Source of the DNA: Daucus carota subsp. sativus
Taxonomy: Eukaryota > Streptophyta > Magnoliopsida > Apiales > Apiaceae
Reading direction: 5' to 3'
Length of the DNA stretch: 64,000 bases
Assembly (NCBI RefSeq): GCF_001625215.2
Contig: NC_030386.2
Coordinates: 35,839,296 to 35,903,295 of the forward strand
Numbering within the stretch: the first letter of the stretch is position 1; the number at the start of each line of letters is the position of its first letter. The notes below the pieces were generated by a model. That model saw nothing but the letters and a program-made list of their open reading frames with translations, had not been told where the DNA came from and did not search any database. This document shows, piece after piece, positions 38,020 to 51,400 of the stretch. Position numbers and translations under genes: made by a program.

Positions 38020-39743
38020 AAACAATATTTTACCCATACTTTTTGACTCAAATCGGACCTCATAATTTTACATTACAAGAATGATATGCAACCCCCTTCG
38101 TTAATGGTCGTGTAACTTCTTACCACCGCCGTTAAAAAACTCCTTTTACCTTTTTTTAGCTGCACATTTGGTTTTGTATCGATCAAATTTGACCAAAGTT
38201 TGACCGAAAAGTATTGATATTTTATCAATTGATAAAATAAAAAAAAAATAGATCACCAGAAATAACTTTTAATCTATTTTAAGATGTATTTTTAGTTTTC
38301 AAAAATAATGAAAGACTGACTTATAATCTTTGGTCAAAAATTAATCCGTTTGACAAATAAAAATAGAAAAGTTGCGACTAAAAAAGGACGAATGATTATA
38401 TTCAGGATAGATTAATATTTAATAAAATTATATGCATTCACAAATACACAATAGTTAAAAGACAAAATTGATTTTCAAATTTGAATGAATCATTAATTTA
38501 AACTGTCGGATCAACTCAGCATGTATATATTTTGTCAAAATCTCTGATTAAAATTTTGCAATAAATCATTGATGAATGAATGAATTGAAAACTAAAATAA
38601 TAACCTTCATCTCGCAAATTCTAAAATATATTATGTAAAATAAGTTCGGGATAAAATAAATCCAAGCATAGACTACATCTAATACAAATTCATCAAGTTT
38701 CTCCGATTATTTAAAAGTCAGTAAAATATATATAACAAAAGATAGATAACATCTGAATTATTTTTCGACGAATAAAAAGTAGGGTAAAAATGGCTTTATC
38801 TCGCTAATTTTTTTTAAAATCAAATTTGTACTTATATGTTATAATTTGATAAGTCGAAAATCTTAGTTTTTATGATGACTCGTTATTTTTAATACCTGAC
38901 TTGCAAAACTCATTAAAAATAATTTGGAAGACAATTTCATATATTTTGTATAATAATAATAAATTAAAACTATCAAAACTGAAATTTAATCATTTATAAA
39001 TAGTTTCTCATTCATAATAGTTGTTTCAAATTAAATCAAGCTTTAATATGAGGATATGGTCGTAGACATTCATTTCCTAAAAAAATACATTTATACCGAC
39101 AACCGCCTTGTCAAAAAATAAAAATACTTTTTTTCTGAAAAATTGGAGAAAAGAGTTTATACACGTGTCAGAAATATATTGGATTGAATTCCCACCGGTG
39201 ACGAGTCACACACACCCGTCTTCAACCCCTTCCCCTCTAGCGATACGATACATACACCGATCAATTTTGAATCAAAAATCACAAATCAATTTCCCCTAAT
39301 TAATTACTTGAATGCCTCAATTTTAATTCCAGAGCTTCTCGGAGCGAATCCGAGTCATCCAGACGGATTAAATCTACCAGGTATAAATATACGCATGTAT
39401 AAATTCTATAAGCCATATGAATTCTAGGGTTGCGTATCCGATTTTCTCGATTCGTCATTTAACTGAATGCAGTCATGTATGTATATGTTTATATATGTTG
39501 ATTTTTCATCGCGTTTAGTTATTTGTTGTGTTTACAGATCTTATTTTATTGATTGGAGCATATTTGTGGATTTCTTATTTATTTGTTATATTGCGTGTGT
39601 TTACCGAAATTGTGCGTATCATATAAGTTGAATTTGAGGGTTTATGCATTATTAGTTGCTAATATGATTGTATGTGTGAACTAATGGTTTTGATGGAGTT
39701 GAATTTGTTTTATGATGCAGTGTTGTAGTTGGATAGGTCAAAG

Positions 39744-42700
39744 ATGATGAGGTTACAGACGTACGCAGGGGTTAGCTTGATTGCTACCCTGGCGGTTGTT
39801 TATCATGCTTTTAGTAGTCGGCAGCAGTTTTACCCGGCAATGGTTTATTTATCAACTTCTAAGGTCAGTTTGGTGCTTCTACTAAATATGGGCCTGGTTG
39901 TGATGTGCATATTGTGGCAACTGACTAAGAAGATTTTCCTGGGGTCGCTCCGTGAAGCGGAGGTTGAAAGGCTTAATGAGCAGTCGTGGCGGGAAGTGAT
40001 GGAGATACTCTTTGCTATTACTATTTTCAGACAGGACTTTTCGGTTACTTTTCTTTCTATGGTCACGGCTCTTTTGTTGATAAAGGCTTTGCATTGGTTG
40101 GCTCAGAAGAGAGTTGAATATATTGAAACGACACCGTCAGTTCCCATGTTGTCTCATATTCGAATAGTCTCGTTCATGGGATTCCTTTTTCTACTTGACA
40201 GTCTCTTTTTGTATAATTCAGTGAAGTATCTAATAGAGACCCGCCAGGCATCAGTTTCTCTCTTTTTTGCCTTTGAGTAAGTTATTTTTTTTCTTTTACA
40301 CTATCCAGTTTTCTTAATTGAGCATATATGAATTATCGTTCTCTTCTTTAATAATTTTGAAACAATTTTTGCAATGTATGATCGTCTAAACCTTTAAGGA
40401 ACTTATAATTTAATATTGATCAAGATAAAAGATGTTAAGATTTCTTTTAGTGATGATATACCGAGTTTCATAAATAATACTGTTTGATTAATTTGGCGAA
40501 AAGAAATTAATTCCTATACTATTGATCATTGTAATGTTACTGGGTTTATTAGGTAATTATGTTTTTAATACTTTACCTTAAAAGGAAGCACTCCTAATGA
40601 GCAAGTAGCTTGTGAGGAAAGCCAGAAAGTAATACATTGGCCTTTCTGTAGTTATCTAACAATTTGTATTAACTGAAATTTTACAGAGGGATATATTTCA
40701 CTATCAAATATTTTTTTTTTCTTTTGTTTTTACTAGATACATGTCTCCTATATTTTTGTGAACAGCAATGGATACGGACTCCCTGATATAGGAACATATA
40801 ATTAATGAGTACTCTACTATTTCATTCACAATTAGGTGTTTAGTTGTAAGTTTGGCCATAAATTTGAGCTTTATCTTTTACTAAAATGATGATGATAGTT
40901 TAGAGTAATAGAATATGGCGGTTGTTTTGTGTATGCCATTTTTCACAAGCAGATATTATTACTTCATATAGAATGACTGTATAAGTGGTTAAAGAAAGTT
41001 AACAAGAAAATGGGAGAGACCTGAAGGTGCCAATTTCTTTAGCTGGATTGCCTCACATTTCCTTCTGTTGCTTAAACTAATGATACTTGTTTAGTTTATG
41101 ACTGTTGTAGTTGTTTTGTCGATGTACGACTCGTACTTAAAAAGTTAAAATGCATAATTTACTTGAGATTTTGGAAAAAAATATATACTGATGACTGACA
41201 ACTTCCCAATTGTTGGCTTTCTTACTCTGAGGTTGGATGTTTTCATACTCGTAGAGATTTCCTTTTCGTTTCTTTCTCACTGCTTGTTTTTCTGGATTCT
41301 TGTTCTACTAAATGTTGTGTATACTTATTATATATGCTGGTTTTGAGGTGTTCAACATTACTTTGGTCACATCACATATTATTTTTAGCTGTTTAAGAAG
41401 ATCGCCTTAAAAAGCACTTTGCTGGTCTCAGGATTGCCATAGTATTGATTTATGGTGTGGTAAATTTGGATTTCAATATTTGTAAACATTGTCTTTCAGG
41501 TACATGATATTGGCAACATCAACGGTATCAATATTTGTAAAATATATATTCTATGTCAGCGACATGCTTATGGAAGGACAGTGGGAAAAAAAGGCCGTCT
41601 ATACATTTTATTTGGAACTGATTCGGGACTTACTGCACTTGTCTATGTACTTGTGTTTCTTCCTTGTGATTTTCATGTAAGTGAATATGTTAAATTTTGT
41701 CTTGTTTCTGTTAATTGTAGTGCACATATTTATAGAGGGGCAAGAGCCAAATAATTTATAATTTATTTCTTTATTATTCAAATAATTGTAGGTTGTAGCT
41801 ATATGTCCTCCTTCACACTTGGTGCATGTTTGGTCATTCACGTATCTAGCTCTCATCACTAGAGTAGCACTTGTTTCCAATTATATTATAAAATCATATG
41901 ACTAGTTATTCCTTGTAGTTGTGTTCGTCTGACAAATATTGTGTATAGTTTGTAAGTGACATTTGTTTTCTTCAGGAACTATGGTGTGCCTCTTCATTTG
42001 ATTCGGGAGCTTTATGAAACTTTCCGTAACTTCAAAATCCGTGTTGCTGATTACATTCGTTACCGGAAGATCACTTCCAACATGAATGACCGTTTTCCAG
42101 ATGCTACACCAGAAGAGATCGACTCGTGAGTACTTTCTAATTAAGTCTCTTGCATGTCGATACTCTCAAAATCTTCTCTCTGATGTATATTTTTCTCTAC
42201 ATTTTTATATCTGCGCAGTAGCGATGCAACCTGCATTATCTGTCGTGAGGAGATGACAACAGCCAAGAAGTTAATCTGTGGTCATCTTTTCCATGTTCAC
42301 TGCCTCCGGTCATGGTTAGAGAGGCAACACACTTGTCCTACTTGCAGAGCCCTTGTTGTACCATCTGAAAATGGGGCAAGTCCAGCTGGTTCCCATGCTA
42401 ATGTTCACCAACACGGTATTGAAAAAACTCTATCTGGAGCCTTACTTTAACATCTTTTATATTTGCTTTTACCTTAACCTATGGATCAAATTATTCAAAT
42501 CACTACTTCACTTGAGGATTCAAAGTTTTAGTAGACATTTTTATGTTAACAAGTTTACTGTCAAGATGGAGAAAAAGATTTTCTCTACATGACTGCTTGG
42601 CATCGATAACATTTCAGCATTTTTTATAAATGATGATTATTGTAATGCAAACTTTAACAGGGTTTCTAAATCCCCAGTTTTGCTTATATGAAAGGAAAGA

Positions 42701-45604
42701 AAAAGAAAAAAGTTAAACACCTACATATCAATACTGTATTATGTCCTTTTTTCTTTTGGAAAATAGAATAATTGTCTTGGAAACAGGCTTACTTTGTCTC
42801 CAAAAGTTTCTGGGGAGAACTAGAATGAAATATAGAAGGCAATTCATGGAATTCCAGTATAACTAACTGTACCCTATTATTAGATTAATAACTGTTTCTT
42901 TTACATGTCCTACGTCTTTTACAATATAGAAGGATAAGGGTATTATAATGAAATACTTAATTTCTTCTCTTCGCTTTCCAACTTGGGAACACAAGAACAG
43001 TACCATTTTCACTTTCTTAGCTAGTCTTCCTAGTGCAATATGGTCAGACCCATATGAACATCTGGGATATTTGGCTAAAAATTTTAAATTACTTGACGCA
43101 TGGTGTTGGTGCTGACATACTTTATTGGGCTACAGGAACAAACATGTCAAATTCGCCTTCTCAGGGCTCAACTGGTGATGGTGCTCCAAATGCTAATATT
43201 AGCCCACAACAGGCCAGACTACGGGCTGCTGCTGCCGCTGCTGCGATATATGAAAAGTCTTTTGTATACCCATCTCCGAGTACGCTAGTCTGGTATTTCT
43301 TCTTTTCATTTTCTTATTTTTGTTTACAACGGTAGCATGTTTTACCCGGGTTTTACATGTACACCCTCCGTCCCTCTCATTTCTTCATAGTTTTTTCTCC
43401 ACTGCTTGTCACACATTTAAAGGTGCATAATAAAGTATATTTTCATAATTTATATATAAAATTTTCCTTTTTTGTATAAAATTTTAAACATTATACTTTT
43501 ACCCAGAGAAAAAAATAATTTATAATGTATGACACTATTTTATAGGAGCCTTAAAATCCGTGCTGAATCCTTCATCCCCAATGTAAAGAACCTAGGGGTT
43601 CGGACGGAGTACTAGACTTTTGCTTATATTCTACATTAGATTGAAGAGTAATGGATTGTATACTAGGTATAAATTATTGTGATGATTTTTGCTACCTGTG
43701 CACTGTTCACTTTCCTGAATGAAAAACTACAGTGTTTGCGATGCAAGTAAGAAGAGCTTATCTGGCTAAGCTGTATGCCGAGTCAAGCAATTGTTAGACA
43801 GTTGTGACCACAACTTTTTTATCTAGGCTTGACTTTACTCGAACTTGTTAAAAGAACTTGTTTATCTAGGCTTTTTGATCATTTATTAGTTTAGACTTAA
43901 CCCCAAGGTCCAAGGCGAAAATCTTGATATCGAATCACCTAAACTTGGGAAGTATAAAACTTGGAGATCAGATTTATGCCAATTGATTTGCATAGATGTG
44001 ATTGGTTGCGTGTATGTATTACGAAATTGACATTCCGATTAAAATTCATTGGCTTATCTTCGAGCCGCTTGTGAGGATCTTCTTCACCAAAAAGAGACAA
44101 GGAATTAAATATAGTTAATATGATGATAGCTTGAAGACAAAGCTTTCTATCCCCTCCCCTGTAAATGGAGAATGGCGATAAGTCTTGTTTTGTTTTGCCT
44201 TCTTACATATGAGTTCCACCCTTATTTAAGAGCCAGTGCGTTGGTAGGAAATCGATTTGTAAACCAATTGTATCTTCTGAGCTCAGATATGTGGAATTTG
44301 TGATTATTATAATGTAACAAACATGCACCAATATATTGCAGGATTTGATATTTATGCGTAGAATCGAACTGATGGTAGTTTTTCCTTTTGCAGGTCTCCT
44401 GGGTACGCTTTACCCGTGCAAACAGACCGAACTGTGGCTGGCTCTAGCACTGGGAATTCCAATGGAGAAACAATTTCTGGACACAATACACTGAAACCTC
44501 AGTTTGCAACCGTTGGTGGACCTGCAGATTTCTCTTTTCAGAAGCCCACCATCAGTTCCTATCAGGCTTCTGATATTGATGTGAAGTTTGAACAGTATTT
44601 TGGTAGCAATATATCGGACTCTCAACTGGAAGGGCAAAGAAAACTAATTCAAAGGCAAATTGAGGTATTATTATAATCTTTCTTAGTGAAATGCACTTTG
44701 TTCTGTTTTTTACCTTGCAGATGTAATGTGATAGTTAATACTTGTTCTGATGTGGTGAGTGCTTTAAGTTGATCTTTTCTCTCACTTATTATGCCCTTGA
44801 GGTCCCCTGCAATTTGAGCTTCATCAGTTTTGAACCTTATGACTTGTGTTTTATAAACTTAGCAGGAAGAGAACTAGGTAAATAATGTTCAGCACATTTG
44901 TTGGCTGTAAAAGTGTGGAAATATTCCAAATTTTATGATTATATTACTCTCAGAGTAGTATCCAAGTTAATAGTATCAGGATGAGATTGGGTAGTTTTTG
45001 ATGAGCTATTGAGCTTGTTTAGTTGTATTAGCATAGACAATAATATCTCTTACTATATATATTTAAAATCAATTTTGTATGTAGTTAAAATATTATAATA
45101 TCATTTGGTTTAGTTAAGGTTCACTGTGGCTGTATTTCAAAATCATGGCTGGCGAGTCAAGAAATTTAATGCCATCCTCCTTTCCGCTGTCCAATTATTC
45201 CCATTTTCTGTCACATCATTAATTTGTACCATTAATTTGTTGGAAGAAGCCCAGAACAGAAACTGATATCTGATATTTTAAAATTGTATGTTCATTCCAG
45301 TAGACTGGTAGGTTTTTCTGATTATGTCGATCTGCACAAAGTGCAGTTTTGAGCGTTCAGCTTGGGTTAATGTTCATTAATTAATAATTCAGTAAATTCT
45401 GCATGAATTTTTTGGCAGAGTTTGGCAGGAAATATGTGATCTAATTGTATTATATAACAGGTTTTGCAAGAACAACTTCAACTTCTACAAAAGCCAAATG
45501 CCGAGAAAAGCACAGAAATGGATCAAACAACTGCTGCTGATAAAAAGGGAAAGGGGCTTGCATCATCGTCGTCTTCCTCATCTGATTCAGATAGGGAAGA
45601 CTGA
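39744..45604 (+). CDS. HRD1: HRD1-type ER membrane RING-H2 ubiquitin ligase
   Basis: HRD1 is the ER-associated degradation E3 ligase. Seven exons join in phase for 542 aa: 39744-40276, 41500-41676, 41976-42125, 42219-42415, 43136-43292, 44394-44664 and 45461-45604. The N-terminal half has about six hydrophobic membrane segments, beginning YAGVSLIATLAVVYHAF. The RING-H2 domain at about residues 292-329 reads CIICREEM, then CGHLFHVHCLRSW, then CPTC, so all eight zinc ligands are present. After it come a Gly/Ser/Asn-rich region, ISPQQARLRAAAAAAAIYEK and an acidic Ser tail ending SDSDRED, as in plant HRD1A/B. The ATG at 39744 is chosen because upstream in-frame codons are not ATG. The family has two Arabidopsis members, and I cannot say which is closer. 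Confidence 0.94.
43372..43609. mobile_element. Stowaway MITE in an HRD1 intron
   Basis: The left end is CACCCTCCGTCCCTCTCATT and the right end is GGGGTTCGGACGGAG, flanked by TA (43370-43371 and 43610-43611). At about 238 bp it is noncoding and lies at the 5' end of the intron 43293-44393. Confidence 0.75.
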
Positions 45605-46056
45605 GAACCTGTGTAGATGCCCTGCACAATTTGCAGTAGTATTTGGTGGACTGTGATACCTTAATATAGAGAGAAAACAGGGAATTGTTTACTTTCTTTG
45701 AGGTATCCATTTCAAAGAGGAGTTAATATATGATACTTGTTGTAGCTCAGTTAAGTTTTTAGTGTACTTGTGTGAATTTTGCGCATGAAGATCCTTGGAT
45801 AAATATATCATGTAAAATGTTCTTGTGTAGTGCAAATACCATAATTTCTGTTTATTGTTGTTTTTTTTAAATATTTTTCTTGTTAATCTCTCCGTTTTTG
45901 ATTTGATTTTTCCCATCAATTGGTGAATTTCTTTTCTTTTTCTTTTTTTAATCTGATTTCAGTGTATCGTGCTTCATCTTTTAACGATCAATTTGTTGAT
46001 AGGTATCATATAAAAACTGTTAGTCATGCATACAAAACTGTTAGTCATGTATATAT

Positions 46057-46100
46057 ACAAACTATGTGCGATAGGGTATACAAACTATGTGCGATAGGGT
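46057..46100. repeat. 23-bp tandem duplication
   Basis: Two copies of ACAAACTATGTGCGATAGGG with 23-bp period sit directly left of the hAT-type element. A second local repeat of AAACTGTTAGTCATG lies just upstream (46016-46050). Confidence 0.85.
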
Positions 46101-46118
46101 CATGCTCTTAGAACTATT

Positions 46119-46673
46119 CAGGATGGCATCTGGTCGGATTGGGTCGGGTTTCTTGAGATCCAGACCTAATCTATTATATTTCGGTTCGGGTCCGGGTCTG
46201 GAAAATGAAGATCCAAATCCGATCCGTCGGGTTTTTTCGGGTTTTGGTTCGGGTTCGGATCTAATTTGGATACTTAAAAAATAAATTACATAAAAATTAA
46301 AAAAATTACGTCTATAAAAAATGTGATGTTTTATTTTTTTTAAAATTTAGGAATATAAAAAAGGGTTTTGCAGGCATTTAGTACAATAAACAAACATGTT
46401 AACTTAATTGTATATAATCATTAAACTTATCATTTATATTTTATAATTTTTTATTATATTTAGATTTTTTTAATGCACAGTAATTGAGGAAATAAAATAT
46501 TGATGAAATGAATATAGATTTTTTTAATGCACAGTAATTGAGGAAATAAAATATTGATGAAATGAATATAAATTCTGTATTGCGCGTATAAAGTTAAGTA
46601 AAATGCTAATATTCATACATAATAATCATAATATTTCAATATATATACTTTACATTTAACATATAACACACTA

Positions 46674-46706
<33 letters not shown>

Positions 46707-46780
46707 ATATTTTGTATCGGGTTTTTATCGGGTTTCGGGGTTAAATTGGGTCGGAAAGGGTCGGAAAACTACCATCCGTA
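46119..46780. mobile_element. Nonautonomous hAT-type element
   Basis: The insert starts CAGGATGGCATCTGGTCGG and ends with the near reverse complement, CCGACC-related sequence and TACCATCCG. It is flanked by the direct repeat TAGAACTATT (46109-46118 and 46779-46788), which contains the 8-bp duplication GAACTATT expected for hAT. Subterminal zones are rich in GGGTCGGGTTT/TTCGGGT units, a composition common in plant hAT MITEs. The middle is AT-rich with no transposase. If the true duplication is 10 bp, the right end is 46778. Confidence 0.7.
46461..46568. repeat. 54-bp tandem duplication inside the hAT-type element
   Basis: Two adjacent, almost identical copies of a unit beginning TAGATTTTTTTAATGCACAG and ending ATGAAATGAATA. 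The lack of divergence indicates recent duplication. Confidence 0.9.
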
Positions 46781-47442
46781 GAACTATTAGCTTAATTCTA
46801 GTATTAGTTAGAGTTCTGCAGGAGAACTGTACATGAAAAAAATATCTTATTTATGTATTTTATTTTGAAATTATTTTTGAACACACACAACATGCAAAAA
46901 AAAAAAACATGCACCTTAGATTTAGATACTTGAAATCTATGTAAAAAATAGGGTTTTGAGCGTGACCCTGAAATTCTAATATGGATCGAATTGAACCGTG
47001 TTGAAATAATTCAGTTCAGCTTGGTTCGGTAAAAAAAATCGATTTTTATAATAAAAACTTATATTATAAATAAAGGTAAAATTAATTATTTATTAAAAAT
47101 TTAACATTAATTAATCACCAACACTTCATAAAAGATATCTATAATAAAATTTAGAAATTGGATATTATAATTATTATTTATAAGATATATATAAATTTAT
47201 ATTATATATTATTTGGACTATTCTGCCCTTGTGATGGGACCTTAATATTATTTTAAGATCCGGACCAGACTGAATTTTAGCTTAACCTATTTGGTCGGGA
47301 TCGAATAGAGTAAATTTTCAGAAAGTTATGATCAAACCGAATAAATTTCACACGGTTCTATTTGGTTTTTGGATTTCAATTCGGTGTTCACTCTTGCAAC
47401 TGACAAATATAGTATTTAAATTTCTGATTTTCATTGAAGTAT

Positions 47443-47633
47443 TAATTTCTTTCACGATAATTAAACAAAAACATCTAAAAATACAATATTTCAAATCTTT
47501 CGTCGATACACTTGAAATCTGAATACATGTAAATTTAAAGTATTTAATTCTTTCACGATAATTAAACAAAGATATCTGAAGATACAATCTTACGTCGATA
47601 CATTTGAAATCTGAATACGTATAAATTTAAAGG
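47443..47633. repeat. 101-bp tandem duplication
   Basis: CTTTCACGATAATTAAACA, then GTCGATACA, TTGAAATCTGAATAC and TAAATTTAAAG, occur twice in the same order with a 101-bp period and several mismatches and small gaps. It is noncoding. Confidence 0.85.
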
Positions 47634-48188
47634 GCTAACTTTCAACGCTAACGATCTCCGACACGTAATCATAAATTTATTTATCTTCTTCTTAATTTAA
47701 TTCATTTTATCCCTAACGATCATATCATGCACGGGTCAACTCTTCATTCATTTTTCTTCATATTTAATATTTATATATCTTATCAAAAAATAAATGTAAA
47801 ACTTTCATTTTAATTACTAAAACAATATCTGAAACAAAATACAACAGTGCACAAATGATCCATATAGTCCGAAAAAATCAACAAGATAGCCTAGATTTAA
47901 AGCTGATTTTGGAGGAAAAAGTCAGAATTAGAAACAGAACCTTCTTGCTTAAAAAAACCCAAACAAATAGAACCTTCTAAGTCAAACCTCAATTTATTTA
48001 TTTATTTGAAAAAACCTAAAAATGTGGTTTTAAAAAATACAAAAACGAGGACACGCATGCCTCCGCTTCTAATTCACGCTAACATATAACCCTCGCCCTA
48101 AAACCCCGTTGGAAATAATCCAGCTGCCCACATATATAAGCCACAACAAACAGTCATCTGCTTTCTCTATATCTATATTCCAGGGCCC

Positions 48189-48190
<2 letters not shown>

Positions 48191-48226
<36 letters not shown>
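48191..48226. repeat. (CT)n microsatellite in the XPO1 leader
   Basis: About 17 CT units lie roughly 210 bp before the XPO1 ATG. CT repeats are common in plant 5' UTRs near transcription starts. Confidence 0.9.
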
Positions 48227-48231
<5 letters not shown>

Positions 48232-48432
48232 TCCCCATCAAACACTGTCAGTTTTCAAAAGCTTTCGCTTTCCCCCTCTCTCCCCACAAAAACAGGAGGG
48301 AAGCGCCTGGTATCAACACATTTGAATTTTTCATCTTCTATTCTTCTGTTTTGTGCGTGTGTTTGTTATAACAATTGTGTGTAATTAAGCTAGGGTTTTG
48401 TTTGTGTGCAGGGCGATTGATTTAGGTTTGGA

Positions 48433-51400
48433 ATGGAGATTGCTTCGGAGAAGCTGAGGGATTTAAGCCGGCCGATTGATGTGCCGTTGCTCGATGCTAC
48501 TGTCGCTGCTTTCTATGGAACTGGATCTAAAGAGGAGGTGATGAATCACAACTTTTCCTTTGTTTTTACGATTTTTTGGTGTGAATTGGTAGGTTATGCG
48601 TTGGCTATGGCTTGTATGAGCGTTGCTTTGTGCTCCAGAACACACAAGAGTTGTTGTTTTGCACATGTTTTGTAGTTTTTTTATTTATATGTTGTTGAAT
48701 TATTTATATTTGCTTATGAATTGTTTACTATAAAAGACTGATATGTGTTTTTGATGTTTGATTACAATGTGCTATGATTGATTACAATGTGTTTTTTAAG
48801 TGCTGATGTGTGTTTGGTAAATGTGATTTAAGAAGGAAAAAGAGAGATGCATGTTCTTTATTTGTGTTTGTTGTTTGTATTGAATGATCGACTTATGGAA
48901 GAAAGGAAATTGAATGGCAAATAAATTTAGTGGAAAACAAGCAATTATAGGATTGTATTTTCTGTTAAAGCATTTGTCTGGTAATCGGAGATTTTAGGTC
49001 ATCTGCCGGAATGCTTCCTTCTGTTTGTAATTAAGACGAGGTCATTAGAGCGTGTTTAATATACCTCGCACGTTTTTATGTGTGGGACAGATAGGGTATG
49101 TTTGATTTGATTTGACATAATATGATTTTTAATGACACATTACAAGTTGATTTAAAATTTGTTTGCTTACTATATCGTCACTTGATAGGTGTGCTATTTA
49201 AAGTTTGCGCTTTTGTCAACGAACTAGTCAATCCCCTTATCTATAGGTTTGAATGTGGAATCAAGTGTCGTCAGCGGTCGACTGATTCTCTTCCCGCATT
49301 ATTAAGTCCAAACATTACGTGTGCTCCACGCAATTCTCTCATCCATAACTATGCATCCGCAATACTTATTTTATATGCGTTATATTATTTATTTAATCTT
49401 CTTGTCCAGACTTTTACTTAAAAAATAATGTATCGATATCCAAAATTTTTCATATAGTCTGGCTCTCTGGCATACTCTTTTTTGTACATGCCATATTTTC
49501 AACAATTAAAATCTGAACAATCTTTTTTCTTCCAGTGAAAAAATTAAGATTCCGAACTTAATATAATACACACGAATGTTTTAATCTTTAAAAGTTGATG
49601 GGTTTGTGTTTGGTACAGTAAATGTGATTCTTAAGGTAAATACAGATATACATATTTTCATTAATGAAGTTTCTGATGTTGCATTTATTTTGTTAATTGT
49701 AGTTCACAGTTCTGCTAGAACTCTTCCTTCCATGACTAATTAAGATGATTCCATCAATTCTATTGAATATTGTTATTTCTTACTCCATTATTTGGAATCT
49801 TGAATCACCAATGCTGACATCATGTGCTAACTAATGGTTTAGAGGAATGCTGCGGACCATATATTGCGAGAGTTGCAAACAAATCCTGATATGTGGCTCC
49901 AAGTCGTTCACATTCTTTCAAATACACAGAATCTCAACACCAAGTTTTTTGCTTTGCAGGTTAGCTTATTCTGTCATCCACGTCTTACTTTATTTTAACT
50001 TCAATAGAACAGAAATTTGATGGGCAGTTTATATATGAACCATAACTTTTTGGTCAGTCTTATTTTGCAATGTATGCTGAGTTATTATTTGCAGGTTCTG
50101 GAAGGTGTAATCAAATATAGGTGGAACGCTCTGCCTGTTGAGCAACGAGATGGAATGAAGAACTACATCTCTGATGTTATTGTTAAGGTACTTAGCTTCA
50201 GTGTTGGTGAAGGTTTAGAAAATGAAGAAGCTCTTGGCAGTTCTGAACTGACAAATTGCATGTTCACTTTTTCTTTCCCCTAACAGCTTTCAAGCGATGA
50301 AATCTCCTTTCGCCGGGAAAGGCTGTATGTCAACAAACTTAATATTATATTGGTTCAGGTACTATATTTAGTTCTCTCTAGTAAATTGTTATAAGTTCTT
50401 ATATGGCAACCATGTTCGGATGCCTGGTTAATTTTTGGGATTCCACATTATATGCAGATCTTGAAGCATGAGTGGCCTACTCGGTGGCAGAGCTTTGTTC
50501 CAGATCTGGTTGCAGCAGCGAAGAGTAGTGAAACGATTTGTGAGAATTGCATGGCCATTTTAAAGGTAGGTCACCCACCCATATATATTATCATTCATGT
50601 ATGTGCGTGTGTGTATATATTCCAGCAATTCCAGGATTAACTTGTTCATTTACATGTCAGCTATTAAGTGAAGAGGTATTTGATTTCTCAAGGGGTGAAA
50701 TGACTCAACAGAAGATTAAAGAGCTCAAACAGTCATTGAACAGGTGATTACTCCAACTTCAGTTTAGTTACTATGTCACTGCAATGCATTAGCTACTTGT
50801 AGTTTTGCGTACATCAATAGTTCCAATTAATTAAATAAGTTTGAGCATCAAATGGGTATATTTAGTTCAGTCACTACTTTACTGTTGTGTATTAAATATA
50901 AGTTTTGTTTCAATTTAAAATCCTTAATTAATTAAATTAGTGAGCGCGTGGACTGTTTGTTGAACAGGGGAAGACCATTTTTTTCCAGTACTCCAGAGTC
51001 CGTGACTCTTTAATTTAGTGATTTTCCAACACTTGACCGACTCACCTATCCTATATATTGCTGATTTCAGTGTTGTACTCCATATACAGTGTGGTACTGT
51101 TCTACTGCATGTAAATGCTAATAAGAGTTTTTGTTGTTTTTTAAGTTATATTACTTGTTGGATATTAGTTTATTTTTGCCTTTGGTTGTTGACATGCCAC
51201 TGGCATGTGCTTGTTCTGATTAATAATTGATTTTTTTCGCAGCGAGTTTCAACTCATCCACGAGTTATGCTTGTATGTACTATCTGCATCTCAAAGAGCA
51301 GAGCTTATCAGGGCTACGCTTGCCACACTGCATGCATTTCTTTCTTGGATACCTCTTGGATATATCTTCGAGTCTACTCTGGTTTGTTCAGTAACCTTTT

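Larger units (their letters stand above)
37726..39743. other. Divergent intergenic region: basic-protein gene and HRD1
   Basis: Two kilobases, AT-rich, with one SINE (listed separately), TTGAC-containing motifs around 38187-38203, and the HRD1 leader with a 5'-UTR intron. That leader's donor CTACCAG/GTATAA is at 39381 and its acceptor GATGCAG ends at 39720. No other gene is seen. Confidence 0.55.
45605..48432. other. Intergenic: HRD1 3' UTR, hAT-type element, tandem repeats, XPO1 promoter and leader
   Basis: No gene is seen. Besides the elements listed separately, 46940-47400 is AT-rich with interspersed GGTTCGG/GGTCGGGATCG-like motifs that may be the eroded remains of another element. The XPO1 leader at the right end includes a CT microsatellite and probably a small 5'-UTR intron (donor at about 48310, acceptor ending 48411). 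Confidence 0.55.

Noticed and set aside
46087-46284. Gly/Ser-rich ORF
   Set aside because: It lies across the GGGTCGGGT-rich end of the hAT-type element and has no domain.
46940-47400. Second hAT-like relic with GGTTCGG/GGTCGGG motifs
   Set aside because: No defined termini or duplication could be seen.
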